Shown: positions 10,574-19,303 of the stretch, piece by piece
Position numbering within the stretch: the stretch's first letter is position 1
Layout: every line of letters begins with the position of its first letter
Assembly (NCBI RefSeq): GCF_025989125.1
Contig: NZ_JAPDNR010000001.1
Location: 6,808,087-6,872,086 of the forward strand
Length of the DNA stretch: 64,000 bases
Source of the DNA: Chitinophaga nivalis
GTDB lineage: Bacteria; Bacteroidota; Bacteroidia; Chitinophagales; Chitinophagaceae
Reading direction: 5' to 3'
The notes under the pieces: generated by a model
Told to the model about the DNA's origin: nothing
The model's input: only the letters and a program-made list of their open reading frames with translations
Database searches by the model: none
Made by a program: the position numbers and the translations under genes

Positions 10574-10874
10574 GACGTTTTGGTTTAAAGGATCATGCTA
10601 AAGGTGACTGTTGAACAAATAGACAGATAAGGTCTAAGCCGAATTTCTCCGAAGTGGTATGGTAAGTAATGCTGCTCTCGCCTGTAGGTGAAGTGTAATC
10701 AGTTTTCATATCGCAACACCACCATCATCGGGTAGTGCTGTAACTGCAATTACCTTACAGGTATTCCTGCTGTTGCAGTTGTAGGATCAGGCGTTTGTAA
10801 CGCCCGGATTAACAATGATGTGGGTTAAGCTGATCAGGTTATCCAAACAGATAAACAAACAACTTATCTTCCGG
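10574..10874. other. Intergenic region with two inverted repeats
   Basis: Lies between the methyltransferase end and the oxidoreductase start on the minus strand. It holds AACTGCAA/TTGCAGTT arms at 10742-10749 and 10773-10780, and a tight hairpin GGCGTT-tgt-AACGCC at 10790-10804. Neither is followed by a T run, so a terminator role for the methyltransferase is possible but weak. Confidence 0.45.
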
Positions 10875-11915
10875 TTATTCTTTTTTGATGATTTCGATGA
10901 TACTGCATTCTTCCAGTCCGATATCCACGATATTGACCAGTTGTAATCCGGCCTGCGCTGCCAGCACTTCATATTCCCGGCCGGTGCGCTCACGGCCGCC
11001 CTGCGCCAGCAACATGTTCACATCATTCAGTTTGGCATAATGCACTTCATTACCCGCAGGGATAATAGTTTCCAGTACCAGTAACCGGCTGTCGGGCCGC
11101 ATGGCACGGGCACATACCTGCAGGATGCGGGCTACGTCTTTGTCGTTCCAGTCGTGCAGGATATTTTTGAGAATATATAAATCCGCACCTGCCGGTACCG
11201 TTTCAAAGAAGCTGCCGCCGGTTGCTGTACAACGGTCTTTCACCGCACTGGCTTCAATTTTACCACTGGTAATTTTTGCTACATAAGGTTCATCAAAGAC
11301 CACGCCGCTACTTTCCGGAAAAGCGCCCAGGATGTTGATCAATAACGTACCATTGCCTCCGCCTACATCTACAATCGTCTGATAGGGAGAGAAATCATAA
11401 ACAGTAACAATTTTTTCAATCACCGGCCGGGTAAGATTCGCCATGGCCCGTATGAAGTTTTCACCATCCTGTTTGTTGTGGGTATAATACTCCCATACCG
11501 GTGCGCCATACACTTCTTTAAAAGCGGTTTGCCCTGTTTTTACGCTGTGCAGCAACTGGCTCCAGAGCGGCAGCCGGTGGCCGATGGCCGTCAATATCCA
11601 CCCTTTCATGGAATCAGGAGCGTCTTCCTGCAGGGTGCGGGCCAGCGAGGTGAGTTCAATGGTACCATCATCAGCTTCTTTAAAAATATTAATGCTGAAC
11701 AGTACCCGCAAGATACGATGAAGCGCATCCGGATCGCTGTCTGTAATGGCAGCCAGTTCGGCTACGGTTTTTCCGCCTGTTTTCAATTCATCTGCAATAC
11801 CCAGCTTCGCTGCTACATACACGCAACAGGAATACCAGTGACTGATAGATAAATTAAACATAACAGCGGCATCAGAAGCAGATATCGCGGATGTTTCGAC
11901 AGTAGGTTGTTTCAT
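10875..11915 (-). CDS. SAM-dependent O-methyltransferase (family 2 type)
   Basis: 346 residues. The N-terminal ~100 residues form a winged-helix dimerisation domain (ELAAITDSDPDALHRILRVL), as in caffeic acid/hydroxyneurosporene-type O-methyltransferases. The SAM-binding motif is TIVDVGGGNGTLLINIL (~185), and NILHDWNDKDVARIL (~250) carries the His-Asp pair; the His is the usual catalytic base of the family. The expected reaction is transfer of a methyl group from SAM to a hydroxyl of a small aromatic or polyketide-like molecule. The gene is first in a minus-strand series with the oxidoreductase and the flavin monooxygenase, which fits a tailoring role, but the acceptor is unknown. A fairly wide gap separates it from the next gene, so cotranscription is uncertain. 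Confidence 0.87.
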   Translation of the reverse strand: MKQPTVETSAISASDAAVMFNLSISHWYSCCVYVAAKLGIADELKTGGKTVAELAAITDSDPDALHRILRVLFSINIFKEADDGTIELTSLARTLQEDAPDSMKGWILTAIGHRLPLWSQLLHSVKTGQTAFKEVYGAPVWEYYTHNKQDGENFIRAMANLTRPVIEKIVTVYDFSPYQTIVDVGGGNGTLLINILGAFPESSGVVFDEPYVAKITSGKIEASAVKDRCTATGGSFFETVPAGADLYILKNILHDWNDKDVARILQVCARAMRPDSRLLVLETIIPAGNEVHYAKLNDVNMLLAQGGRERTGREYEVLAAQAGLQLVNIVDIGLEECSIIEIIKKE

Positions 11916-12489
11916 AAATAAAAATTAGTGTTTAATTATTAGCGATCATGAAAAGAAATGTTAGTACTGTTATATTGACATAGCTCCAAGCGCCTCCAAT
12001 CGTTACCACTCCCGACCGGATCGGTTCAACGTAAACACACAACTGATCATTCGCGGGAAGCGGGCATGAGTGATGGATACACAATAAACGGGCAAAGGAT
12101 TATCCGCTACTTTCACTGCCTGTGGCAGGAAGTAAGTGACAAACATATTTCATTGTGAGCATTACTATCGAAGCTGCGCTGTTATGCCGACTGTTACTAC
12201 TGTAAGAATATATCTCTTCCGCCTACCCTGTTTAAAACAGGAAACACAAAAATGTCAACACCTGCTTTTTGGCAGTATGTTTACATCCACAAGCATGATA
12301 ATCTGATTAAATAAACCTGTACGGGTTAGGGCTTCTCTACACTTCTCTCATAAAAATAATGCATGTAACTGCAATTTTATTTCAGGTTGCTGAAATAACA
12401 TATACAGTGCTTGTATAAAACACGTATAACCGGTGGTAAAACCCGCCAGCGGAGCCCGCAGCTTCGTAACAGAAAAAGAGATATTTTTA
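11916..12489. other. Intergenic region between divergent genes
   Basis: About 570 bases between the minus-strand methyltransferase and the plus-strand DUF92 gene. Apart from the -7 box at 12490 I see no gene, repeat or strong hairpin. Confidence 0.5.
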
Positions 12490-12497
12490 TATTTTTG
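12490..12497 (+). promoter_or_regulatory. Bacteroidota -7 box (TATTTTTG) for the DUF92 gene
   Basis: Exact match to TAnnTTTG, 10 bases before the ATG at 12508. No clear TTG at -33. Its position favours 12508 over the upstream in-frame ATG at 12433 as the true start. Confidence 0.5.
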
Positions 12498-12507
12498 CGG
12501 ATCGTAT

Positions 12508-13233
12508 ATGCATCTACCATCTATTGCTGAAACCAGCATCCTGCTTTTTGTGCTCATTGCCTTTATGGCACTTTGTATCCGTACCCGCAAACTTTCCGTG
12601 CCGGCAGCGTTGACGGCCGGATTAACAGGTATGGTGGTATTCCTCGGTACCAGCTACACCGGTTTATTATTACTGGTACTCTTTTTTATCCTGGGCACCT
12701 TAGCCACTTCCCACGGCAAGAAAAAGAAAGCGGCCCTCACACCGGAGGCTGCCCATCCGGAACAAAGAAAGGCCAGCCAGGTATTTGCCAACGGTGGCGT
12801 AGCCGCTTTAAGTGCGCTGGCGGCCATCGTTGATCCCGCGCATCAATCGTTATATATAGTAATGCTGGCCGGCAGTCTGGCTTCCGCTACGGCAGACACG
12901 CTGTCATCGGAGCTAGGCATGGTATACGGCCGTCGTTTTTATAATATCCTGAGCTGGAAAAAAGAACCGAAAGGACTGGATGGCGTGGTGAGTATCGAAG
13001 GTACTTTACTGGGTGCTGCCGGCGCGGTGGTGATTGCCGGCGTATACGGACTGACAGCAGGTTTCGGCGTTGCCTGTCTTTTTATTACCCTGGCCGGCAT
13101 ACTGGGCAACCTCATGGATTCTATACTGGGCGCTGCCCTGGAACGAAAATATTATATAGGCAATGACACCGTTAATTTCCTGAATACGCTTTTCGCGGCA
13201 TTGGTAGCAGGTGTGTTGTACGGGATAAGTTGA
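12508..13233 (+). CDS. DUF92 family integral membrane protein
   Basis: 241 residues from the chosen start MHLPSIAETS. An upstream in-frame ATG (12433) would add 25 residues, but a promoter-like -7 box lies between the two. At least six hydrophobic segments are visible. Conserved blocks include SQVFANGGVAAL, AGSLASATADTLSSELG, GLDGVVSIEGTLLGAAGA and GNLMDSILGAALERKYY, which match the DUF92 (TIGR00297) pattern. The plant relative VTE6 acts on phytyl phosphate in isoprenoid salvage, but bacterial members are mostly uncharacterised, so a CTP-dependent prenyl phosphate kinase role is only an inference. It ends 6 bases from the convergent TetR gene with no room for a separate terminator. Confidence 0.83.
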   Translation: MHLPSIAETSILLFVLIAFMALCIRTRKLSVPAALTAGLTGMVVFLGTSYTGLLLLVLFFILGTLATSHGKKKKAALTPEAAHPEQRKASQVFANGGVAALSALAAIVDPAHQSLYIVMLAGSLASATADTLSSELGMVYGRRFYNILSWKKEPKGLDGVVSIEGTLLGAAGAVVIAGVYGLTAGFGVACLFITLAGILGNLMDSILGAALERKYYIGNDTVNFLNTLFAALVAGVLYGIS

Positions 13234-13239
13234 GGGCTA

Positions 13240-13854
13240 TTACACTCTGTTCATGATACCATTGACAAAGATTTCTGCCAACGCTACCTGTTGCCGGATA
13301 ATACTTTTTACGTCTTTTTCTTCCAGCATATCATAATTATTGCCATTGGCTTCCGGTATGGTAAACCGTAATCCTATCATGGCCTGTACCAGCAAAGCGG
13401 CAATTTCACCGGGATTATCCACGGCAAACTCTCCATTCCGGATTCCTTTCTGTATAACAGATTCGAAGATGGCTATTTCTCTTTTTTTGGCATTCATCAT
13501 GCCTTCGTAAAATGTCTGTGAAGAATACTGTGCGATGCGGAACAATTCCAGTTTATTGAAACGCAATACGAACTCCTGCCGGATAGCCACCATGGCAAAG
13601 ATATTCCGGGTAGCCGGCTTATCCCGTTCTGCTTCCTGTTTCATTTCCTCAAAATAAAGATCCGCTACTCTTTCCAGCACTGCCTGGTGGAGGCTTTTTT
13701 TATCCGGGAAATAATAATACAGGGCTGCTTTGGAGCAATGCAGATCCTGGGCTATCTCATTCATCGTCGTTTTCGCCGCACTATGGCGGGTAAAACGTTT
13801 TAAAGCAGCGTCCAGGATTTTATCCTGCATTTCATCTTTATTCTCTGTACCCAT
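13240..13854 (-). CDS. TetR/AcrR-family transcriptional regulator
   Basis: 204 residues. The N-terminal helix-turn-helix DKILDAALKRFTRHSAAKTT...IAQDLHCSKAALYYYFPDKKSLHQAVLERV (residues ~10-60) is a textbook TetR DNA-binding domain. The C-terminal ligand-binding part is helical and not diagnostic. It is convergent with the DUF92 gene and has its own -7 box at 13884-13891. Such regulators usually repress a neighbouring gene or their own promoter until a small ligand binds. Here the divergent neighbour on the right is the lipoprotein hydrolase, transcribed in the same direction, so no obvious target is visible. Confidence 0.9.
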   Translation of the reverse strand: MGTENKDEMQDKILDAALKRFTRHSAAKTTMNEIAQDLHCSKAALYYYFPDKKSLHQAVLERVADLYFEEMKQEAERDKPATRNIFAMVAIRQEFVLRFNKLELFRIAQYSSQTFYEGMMNAKKREIAIFESVIQKGIRNGEFAVDNPGEIAALLVQAMIGLRFTIPEANGNNYDMLEEKDVKSIIRQQVALAEIFVNGIMNRV

Positions 13855-13883
13855 TAACTTTCCGGCTTTTATTGCTGAGCAGT

Positions 13884-13891
13884 CAAAGTTA
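13884..13891 (-). promoter_or_regulatory. -7 box (TAACTTTG) of the TetR gene
   Basis: Exact TAnnTTTG on the minus strand, 29 bases upstream of the ATG, leaving a leader of about 20 nt. No clear -33 TTG. Confidence 0.45.
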
Positions 13892-13917
13892 GTAATAAGA
13901 ATCAGGAATTACACTAT

Positions 13918-13951
13918 CAGGAGCAGATCATCCTAAAATGACCTGCTCCTG
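13918..13951 (-). terminator. Hairpin downstream of the lipoprotein hydrolase
   Basis: Arms CAGGAGCAG (13918-13926) and CTGCTCCTG (13943-13951) with further TCAT/ATGA pairing inside. It lies 10 bases after the hydrolase stop and before the TetR promoter. There is no strong T run, so termination is inferred from position. Confidence 0.5.
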
Positions 13952-13961
13952 CGGAAGGTTG

Positions 13962-15173
13962 TTATTGATAGCGGGCGAAGTAGAGCAAGGAGTTGAGGGC
14001 AAAATCAGGAATAGCATCCTGGTGGCTCTTACCAGGAATGATCAGGTACTCAGCGTCTACACCTTTGCTTTTAAAGCCGGCATAGGCGCGGTCTGAGTTA
14101 AAAATGGGCACATTACGATCGGCATCTGAATGTATCAGCAGTACCGGCGAAAGTGGTTTCCAGTCATAAATATCATTCTGGGACAATATATTCAACAACT
14201 GTGTATCGTTTCCATTCAGCACGTTGGCTTTAAATACGGGATTCAGCAGTTGCGCCGGATTCAACGGCAATACAGCCTGGGAAATCGGGCGGGTGGCTAC
14301 TTCCACGTCATACGGTGCTTTGAGGAAAGTATTCAGGGGTCTGTTCAGGTGATAAATTCTGTTGAAGCTGGTGAGCACCCAGATGTGGCTTCTGATATAA
14401 AAAGAGTCCCTGTCTTCATCACGTTCCAGGAAATAGCGCGCCGTACTGGTGATGTCATAGGCGCCTGCACCATAGGAAGCTGCCGTTACCGGTAACTGGG
14501 TGGCATATTGCTCCTGCAGCAACCTGTGTAATGCCATCGTTGCATAGCCACCTTCGGAATAGCCGGCCAGGAACAATTTTTTATCCCATTGTATATGCTG
14601 TTCTTCCAGCCATTGCTTTACGGCAATGATCATATCCGCAGAGGTGCGGGCCAGCGAAGCAGCATGCTGATAGGGATGCGGAATATTAGCCGTGTTGCCA
14701 TAGCCCAGATAATCCGGTACAATCACGGCGCTACCCAGGGCCGCCGCTACCGGAATCCAGTAATGTAAAGGGCCATCCGGATTAAAGAAAGAAGCCGCCT
14801 GCTTCGGGTCGAACACCGTTCCATTCTGGAAGCTGATCAGCGAAACCGATTCCCTGTCTTTGGGAATGACCAGGAGTCCGCTCGCATCCACCGGTACGCC
14901 ATCCGGATCGGTGGTAGGATAGGTCACCTTGTAAACATTCACCACCGTGCTGACAAGCAGCGCCCACAGCGAATTAGGGTCAATACCATCAATGGTGGTG
15001 GCACGAGCATTCAGGAGCTCTTTTTTGATTTGTTTTTCTCCCAGCAATTCAACGGTAGGCTTATGCGCCGGCGCGGCAGCAGGAGGAGTGGCATCTTTGC
15101 GGCAACCAGCCACGAATACAATACCAGCAATCAATACAAATGCAAAAGCGCGAAGAGCAGTACATCTGATCAT
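13962..15173 (-). CDS. Secreted lipoprotein alpha/beta hydrolase (lipase/esterase-like)
   Basis: 403 residues. The N-terminus has a hydrophobic segment ending in the lipobox VAGC (Cys ~24), so it is a membrane-anchored exported lipoprotein. The nucleophile elbow is GYSEGGYA (~199), and later HSDADRNVP and GKSHQDA supply the likely acid and histidine of a Ser-Asp-His triad. The region VYKVTYPTTDPDGVPVDASGLL is typical of secretory lipase-like hydrolases that begin with a small beta domain. Substrate could be a lipid or other ester. It is a single gene with its own trailing hairpin and a ~275-base gap upstream. Confidence is high for the fold and localisation, low for the substrate. Confidence 0.85.
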   Translation of the reverse strand: MIRCTALRAFAFVLIAGIVFVAGCRKDATPPAAAPAHKPTVELLGEKQIKKELLNARATTIDGIDPNSLWALLVSTVVNVYKVTYPTTDPDGVPVDASGLLVIPKDRESVSLISFQNGTVFDPKQAASFFNPDGPLHYWIPVAAALGSAVIVPDYLGYGNTANIPHPYQHAASLARTSADMIIAVKQWLEEQHIQWDKKLFLAGYSEGGYATMALHRLLQEQYATQLPVTAASYGAGAYDITSTARYFLERDEDRDSFYIRSHIWVLTSFNRIYHLNRPLNTFLKAPYDVEVATRPISQAVLPLNPAQLLNPVFKANVLNGNDTQLLNILSQNDIYDWKPLSPVLLIHSDADRNVPIFNSDRAYAGFKSKGVDAEYLIIPGKSHQDAIPDFALNSLLYFARYQ

Positions 15174-15347
15174 AGTAATGGTTTTAAGAGATGAGCAATA
15201 GGGTTGTAGTGAGGGTGGGTTTTATATTGGGTACTAACAACGTTGCGCCGATAATAGTTCAGGTATTTTAATTTAAAACGCGTCTATTTCCTGCTGTTTA
15301 AAATACACTGGTGCAAAGATATTAACACTGCCCTGTTATGACATTGC

Positions 15348-15380
15348 ATCCCGGGAACCAGTATGCACTTCTCCCGGGAT
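15348..15380. repeat. Inverted repeat ATCCCGGGA / TCCCGGGAT
   Basis: Perfect 9-bp arms at 15348-15356 and 15372-15380, 70 bases past the hldD stop. It could be a weak terminator of the heptose operon; no T run follows on the minus strand. Confidence 0.35.
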
Positions 15381-15450
15381 ACCATGGGATTATATAGCAG
15401 TGGCGGCTATTTCGCGCCGTAAAAAATATTTAAAGTCATCCTGTGTAACA

Positions 15451-16434
15451 TCAGTACCAGGCGTCTTTCGCCAGATAGTTGCTGACATAATCCGTCACGC
15501 CTTCTTCCAGGGAATAAAAAGCATCGGGGTAACCGGCTGCCTGTAGTTTAGCCATGCTGGCCTCTGTGAAGTACTGATATTTATCCCGTATATCTTCCGG
15601 CATATCAATATAGGTAATATCAGCGGGGATATCCATACCGGCAAACGTGCTGGTCACCAGGGCCACAAAGCTACGGGCATGGCCCGTTCCCAGGTTATAC
15701 AACCCACTGGCTGTGCTGGTATGTTGCGATAGCCAATAAGCTACTTTCAGGATATCCTTTACATAGATGAAATCCCGTAACTGTTCTCCATCGCGGAAAT
15801 CCGGCCGGTGCGACCGGAACAGTTTCACCTGCCCATGCTTCCGGATCTGGTGATAGGAATGCCAGATCATACTGGCCATACGGCCTTTATGGTATTCATT
15901 GGGACCATATACATTAAAGAATTTCAGTCCCGCCCAAAAAGGCGGCTGCTCCGTTTGCTGCAATACCCATTTATCAAACTCATTCTTTGATATGCCGTAT
16001 GCATTCAGCGGCTGCAACGCCGTAACGATGCCATGATCATCTGCATAGCCCTGTTCTCCGCCGCCATAGGTGGCTGCAGAAGAAGCATACACCAGCGGTA
16101 TCTGATGGCGTACGCAATATTCCCATACACGGCGGGAATAGGTTACATTAAAATACTCCTGTATCGTATAGTCGAACTCGGTAGTATCTGTGCGTGCCCC
16201 CAGATGAAACACAAAATCGATCTGCCGGTCTGCAGCCGCCAGCCAGTCGAAGAAAACTTCCCGTTCTATACAGGCTTCATAGGTTTTACCGGCAAGGTTT
16301 TGCTGTCTGTCTTCCCGGGTAAAATCATCTACCAGAATTAATTGCTCAAATCCTTTTTCATTTAAAAATCCTACCAGACAACTGCCGATAAAACCGGCAC
16401 TCCCTGTTACGACAATTCTGCTGTGCTTATCCAT
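15451..16434 (-). CDS. hldD: ADP-L-glycero-D-manno-heptose-6-epimerase
   Basis: 327 residues, normal length for HldD. It has the NADP-binding VTGSAGFIGSCLVGFL (~10), the serine motif YASSAATYGGGEQGY (~115), and the YxxxK catalytic pair in YGISKNEFDKW (~140). The enzyme inverts C6 of ADP-D-glycero-D-manno-heptose to give the L,D form used for the inner core of lipopolysaccharide. It directly follows hldE with a 15-base gap on the same strand, so one operon supplies the last four steps of ADP-heptose synthesis. Only the heptose 7-phosphate isomerase and phosphatase (GmhA, GmhB) are missing from this neighbourhood. Confidence 0.95.
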   Translation of the reverse strand: MDKHSRIVVTGSAGFIGSCLVGFLNEKGFEQLILVDDFTREDRQQNLAGKTYEACIEREVFFDWLAAADRQIDFVFHLGARTDTTEFDYTIQEYFNVTYSRRVWEYCVRHQIPLVYASSAATYGGGEQGYADDHGIVTALQPLNAYGISKNEFDKWVLQQTEQPPFWAGLKFFNVYGPNEYHKGRMASMIWHSYHQIRKHGQVKLFRSHRPDFRDGEQLRDFIYVKDILKVAYWLSQHTSTASGLYNLGTGHARSFVALVTSTFAGMDIPADITYIDMPEDIRDKYQYFTEASMAKLQAAGYPDAFYSLEEGVTDYVSNYLAKDAWY

Positions 16435-16449
16435 AAATTTTTCCGGTGA

Positions 16450-17919
16450 TTACACCCGCTTTAAGTTATGTGTGGTGTGAATACGATTCACGATTAACGT
16501 AGTAGATCTATCAGGCAACAATGGCAGAATGATCACCTCTCCTCCCTGTTCCTCTACCAGACCTGCTTCCGGCAAGGTAGCCCGGGTATAGTCGCCTCCT
16601 TTGACAAATACATCCGGTTTAATCAGGCTGATCAAAGGAGCAGCGGTATCTTCTGCTTCGGAGCCAAAAGGAATAATATGGTGTACCGCTCCCAGTCCGC
16701 CCAGTACTTCCATGCGGTCTTCCAGGGTATTGATGGGGCGGGAACTGCCTTTCAGCCGCCGGATGCTATCATCGGTATTGATGCCTACCATCAGGATGTG
16801 TCCCAGTTCCCGGGCGCGGTTCAGGTAATTCACATGCCCGCTGTGCAGGATATCGAAACACCCATTGGTAAAGACAATCTTTTTCCCCTGGGATTTATAG
16901 ATAGCGCTGATGTATGCCAGTTGCTGCGGGTCTGTTACATATTTTTCGTTGACAGATAAATAGGCCGTCAGCTCCTCACAGGTACAACAGGCCGTGGTAT
17001 GCTTGCTCACGGCAACAGCCGCCGCTGCGGCCGATACTTCTGCTGCTGCAGGAATATCAGCTCCCGCCAGGCAGGCCAGCGTGAAAGCGCTGATATAGGC
17101 ATCTCCGGCACCCGCCACATTGAGGGGTGGTACTTCATGCGCATGGCTGCGGTACGCCAACTGGTTGCCGGCAAAAATAACAGCGCCTTCTTCATCGAGC
17201 GTAGCCGCGGTAATAGCAGCGCCTGTAGCGGCAAACATGGCAGCGCCGGACTCCTGCAGCTGCCGGGCCCGGGCCTCATACTTTGTTGCTATCTGTAACA
17301 ACTGTACCGTTTCGGCATAGTTGGGCTTCACCAAAGAAGGACTCAGCGACCGGAAAGCTTCCAGCCGCCTGGAATCTACGGCAATGAATTTTTCCCGGCG
17401 CCGGTTCAGTGCCTGCAACGCCGCAATCACGCCCGGTGTAATCAGTCCTTTATTATAGTCTGCAATCACAATGGCATCATGCAATGGATACTGCTCTTCC
17501 AGCAACACAATAAATGCCTGCTCCTGTTCCGCACTGATCTGATGTACCGAACCGCTGTCGTAGCGGATCAGCAATTGCTTGCCAGACATCACCCGGGTTT
17601 TCACCAGGGTGCTCCTTTCCGGATCCCGTAAAATCCGGCACGTCACACCTGTAGCCGATAACAATGCCTGGGCTTTTTCACTATACTCATCTGCGCCGCA
17701 TATGCTGCAAAAGGTAACGGCAGCACCCAGGTGTTTCAGGTTGGCAGCTGTATTGGCAGCACCGCCTGGTACGGTGCTATTGTTCAGGATATCTACAACG
17801 GGCACGGTGGCTTCCGGCGTCAGGCGGGTACTGGCGCCTTTCAGGTATACATCCAGCATCAGGTCTCCAATAACCAATACCGAAAACTGCCGGAACTGTG
17901 AGATTAAATGTTTGTACAT
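16450..17919 (-). CDS. hldE: Bifunctional D-beta-heptose 7-phosphate kinase / heptose 1-phosphate adenylyltransferase
   Basis: 489 residues, the fused HldE form. The N-terminal PfkB-type kinase (1-~325) shows VPGGAANTAANLKHLG (~50) and the catalytic NVAGAGDAYISAF (~270). The C-terminal nucleotidyltransferase (~345-489) shows FTNGCFDILHSGHVNYL, the HxGH motif of the cytidylyltransferase fold, and GINTDDSIRRLKG. It phosphorylates heptose 7-phosphate at C1 and, after dephosphorylation by GmhB, adenylates heptose 1-phosphate. It is upstream of hldD in the same operon. The intervening segment between domains is Ala-rich. Confidence 0.95.
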   Translation of the reverse strand: MYKHLISQFRQFSVLVIGDLMLDVYLKGASTRLTPEATVPVVDILNNSTVPGGAANTAANLKHLGAAVTFCSICGADEYSEKAQALLSATGVTCRILRDPERSTLVKTRVMSGKQLLIRYDSGSVHQISAEQEQAFIVLLEEQYPLHDAIVIADYNKGLITPGVIAALQALNRRREKFIAVDSRRLEAFRSLSPSLVKPNYAETVQLLQIATKYEARARQLQESGAAMFAATGAAITAATLDEEGAVIFAGNQLAYRSHAHEVPPLNVAGAGDAYISAFTLACLAGADIPAAAEVSAAAAAVAVSKHTTACCTCEELTAYLSVNEKYVTDPQQLAYISAIYKSQGKKIVFTNGCFDILHSGHVNYLNRARELGHILMVGINTDDSIRRLKGSSRPINTLEDRMEVLGGLGAVHHIIPFGSEAEDTAAPLISLIKPDVFVKGGDYTRATLPEAGLVEEQGGEVIILPLLPDRSTTLIVNRIHTTHNLKRV

Positions 17920-18133
17920 GGCTGAAGGATCATTTACAATGAATAACGGGTATATTTTTTTCTTCCGTGGGCAAAAAAATCGGGCATAACAACACTTACT
18001 CCATCAGTTGGCTACCCATCACGCGATGCATACTGCGGGTATTTCCAATTCCATTAAATTACAATAATTAATGAAAGTTTCGCCGAAAAATAAATAAATG
18101 GAAACAACTGCGGGTATACAGCACTATCTATAT
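17920..18133. other. Intergenic region upstream of hldE
   Basis: With the adjoining terminator this makes about 330 bases without a gene. It should hold the hldE promoter on the minus strand, but no exact TAnnTTTG box is visible. Confidence 0.4.
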
Positions 18134-18187
18134 AAAAAAAGGGTGCAACCACCAGCAGCATCGCTACTTTGCTGTGATGGTTACACC
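18134..18187 (-). terminator. Terminator of the astacin-like protease gene
   Basis: Long interrupted hairpin: GGTGcAACCA pairs with TGGTTaCACC, with inner CAGCA/TGCTG pairing, spanning 18142-18187. On the minus strand it is followed directly by seven T's (18134-18140). Confidence 0.8.
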
Positions 18188-18251
18188 ATTATATCCACTG
18201 ACAGCATTAAAAGCGAGGCACCGGTTTTTAATAACTGTCCATGTACGTTAC

Positions 18252-19079
18252 TTATGGATACATGCTTTTCAGTGCACTGATATCTCCATTGGTCAGCATT
18301 CCCCTGTTATAGGTAAAGGAAGAACCATCTGCCCTTACAATAGAAGGATACCCATTGGCGGAATAAGAGTAGGGCCAGTACATCATCACAGAGTTAAAGT
18401 CGAACGTACCATAGTCGCTACCACTTTGGTAAATCTGGAAATTACTCTGTTGATTGGAATAGATATTATTCCAAAGGATACGGATATATCTGTCGCGGTC
18501 CTTGCGGGTATGCTCATGATATAAACCGGCAGCATGGCCCATTTCATGTACAGTACTGCCCAATGAAATCTGGCCGTCCAGCGTGATATTCTGTGCGCCG
18601 CCCCACATACCAATTGCCGCCCATCCGTCGCCGCCATTGGGTGATCCCGACGTAAAATTAACGTAGTTGGACTGGTTCGTACGGGCAATCCAGCGGATAT
18701 TGGTTTTCGCATTGTAGTGGGCAATCGCATCTGCTATTTTCTGACGGGTATTGTTGGGTACATTACCAGCAATGGTATAGTAGATACGTGCCTGCGGCCA
18801 TCTGTCTACCGCCAGTACGCCTGCCCCTTCTGTACGGGGTGGAGGTGTTTGGGTTAATTGTTTATCTGACAATAAAATATCTCCCTGAAAAATATTAAAA
18901 CCACCTTTCTGTTCATAGGTGATTTTTTCTCCCAGAAAATAACCGGTACGTATTTCGCCGGGTGCCTGCAGCGAAATATCTGTTGGTGGGGTCGCCTGTT
19001 CTTTTTTAGTACAGGCCGCAAAAACAAAGAGGAAGCCGAATGCAACAACAGTGGTTGCCTGGTGGATCAACGTTCTCAT
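18252..19079 (-). CDS. Secreted lipoprotein astacin-like (M12A) metalloprotease
   Basis: 275 residues. The N-terminus is a lipoprotein signal ending in VFAAC (Cys ~23). The zinc motif HEMGHAAGLYHEHTRKDRDR (~174) matches the astacin signature HExxHxxGxxHExxRxDRD, and SVMMYWPYSYS (~228) is the Met-turn with the astacin Tyr zinc ligand. The segment before it (WPQARIYYTIAGNVPNNTRQKIADAIAHYNAKT) is the normal start of the catalytic domain. The mature enzyme should sit on a membrane facing outward and cleave peptides. It lies just downstream of the sigma/FecR-fusion gene on the same strand, about 225 bases away, with a hairpin between them. Confidence 0.9.
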   Translation of the reverse strand: MRTLIHQATTVVAFGFLFVFAACTKKEQATPPTDISLQAPGEIRTGYFLGEKITYEQKGGFNIFQGDILLSDKQLTQTPPPRTEGAGVLAVDRWPQARIYYTIAGNVPNNTRQKIADAIAHYNAKTNIRWIARTNQSNYVNFTSGSPNGGDGWAAIGMWGGAQNITLDGQISLGSTVHEMGHAAGLYHEHTRKDRDRYIRILWNNIYSNQQSNFQIYQSGSDYGTFDFNSVMMYWPYSYSANGYPSIVRADGSSFTYNRGMLTNGDISALKSMYP

Positions 19080-19270
19080 TTATAGCTGTATTATGGGTGA
19101 AGAGAATACTGGATGACAGGGCTTCATAAAACGCAGCAATGCTGATGATTACTTCCGGGCTAAGTGGTCTGATGATGGCTACAGATATTGGTTGCTACAG
19201 ATTTTGGTTGTCACTGATGAATCAAATGTAATGGATAATATGGAAAACAGAAAATGTGGGGATAAATTAT

Positions 19271-19300
19271 CCGGAAACAGCAGTCAATACTGCATTCCGG
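19271..19300 (-). terminator. Hairpin just after the sigma/FecR-fusion gene
   Basis: CCGGAA (19271-19276) pairs with TTCCGG (19295-19300), and GCAGT pairs with ACTGC inside. It begins 4 bases after the stop codon; the minus strand then reads ATAATTT. Plausible weak terminator. Confidence 0.4.
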
Positions 19301-19303
19301 CTG

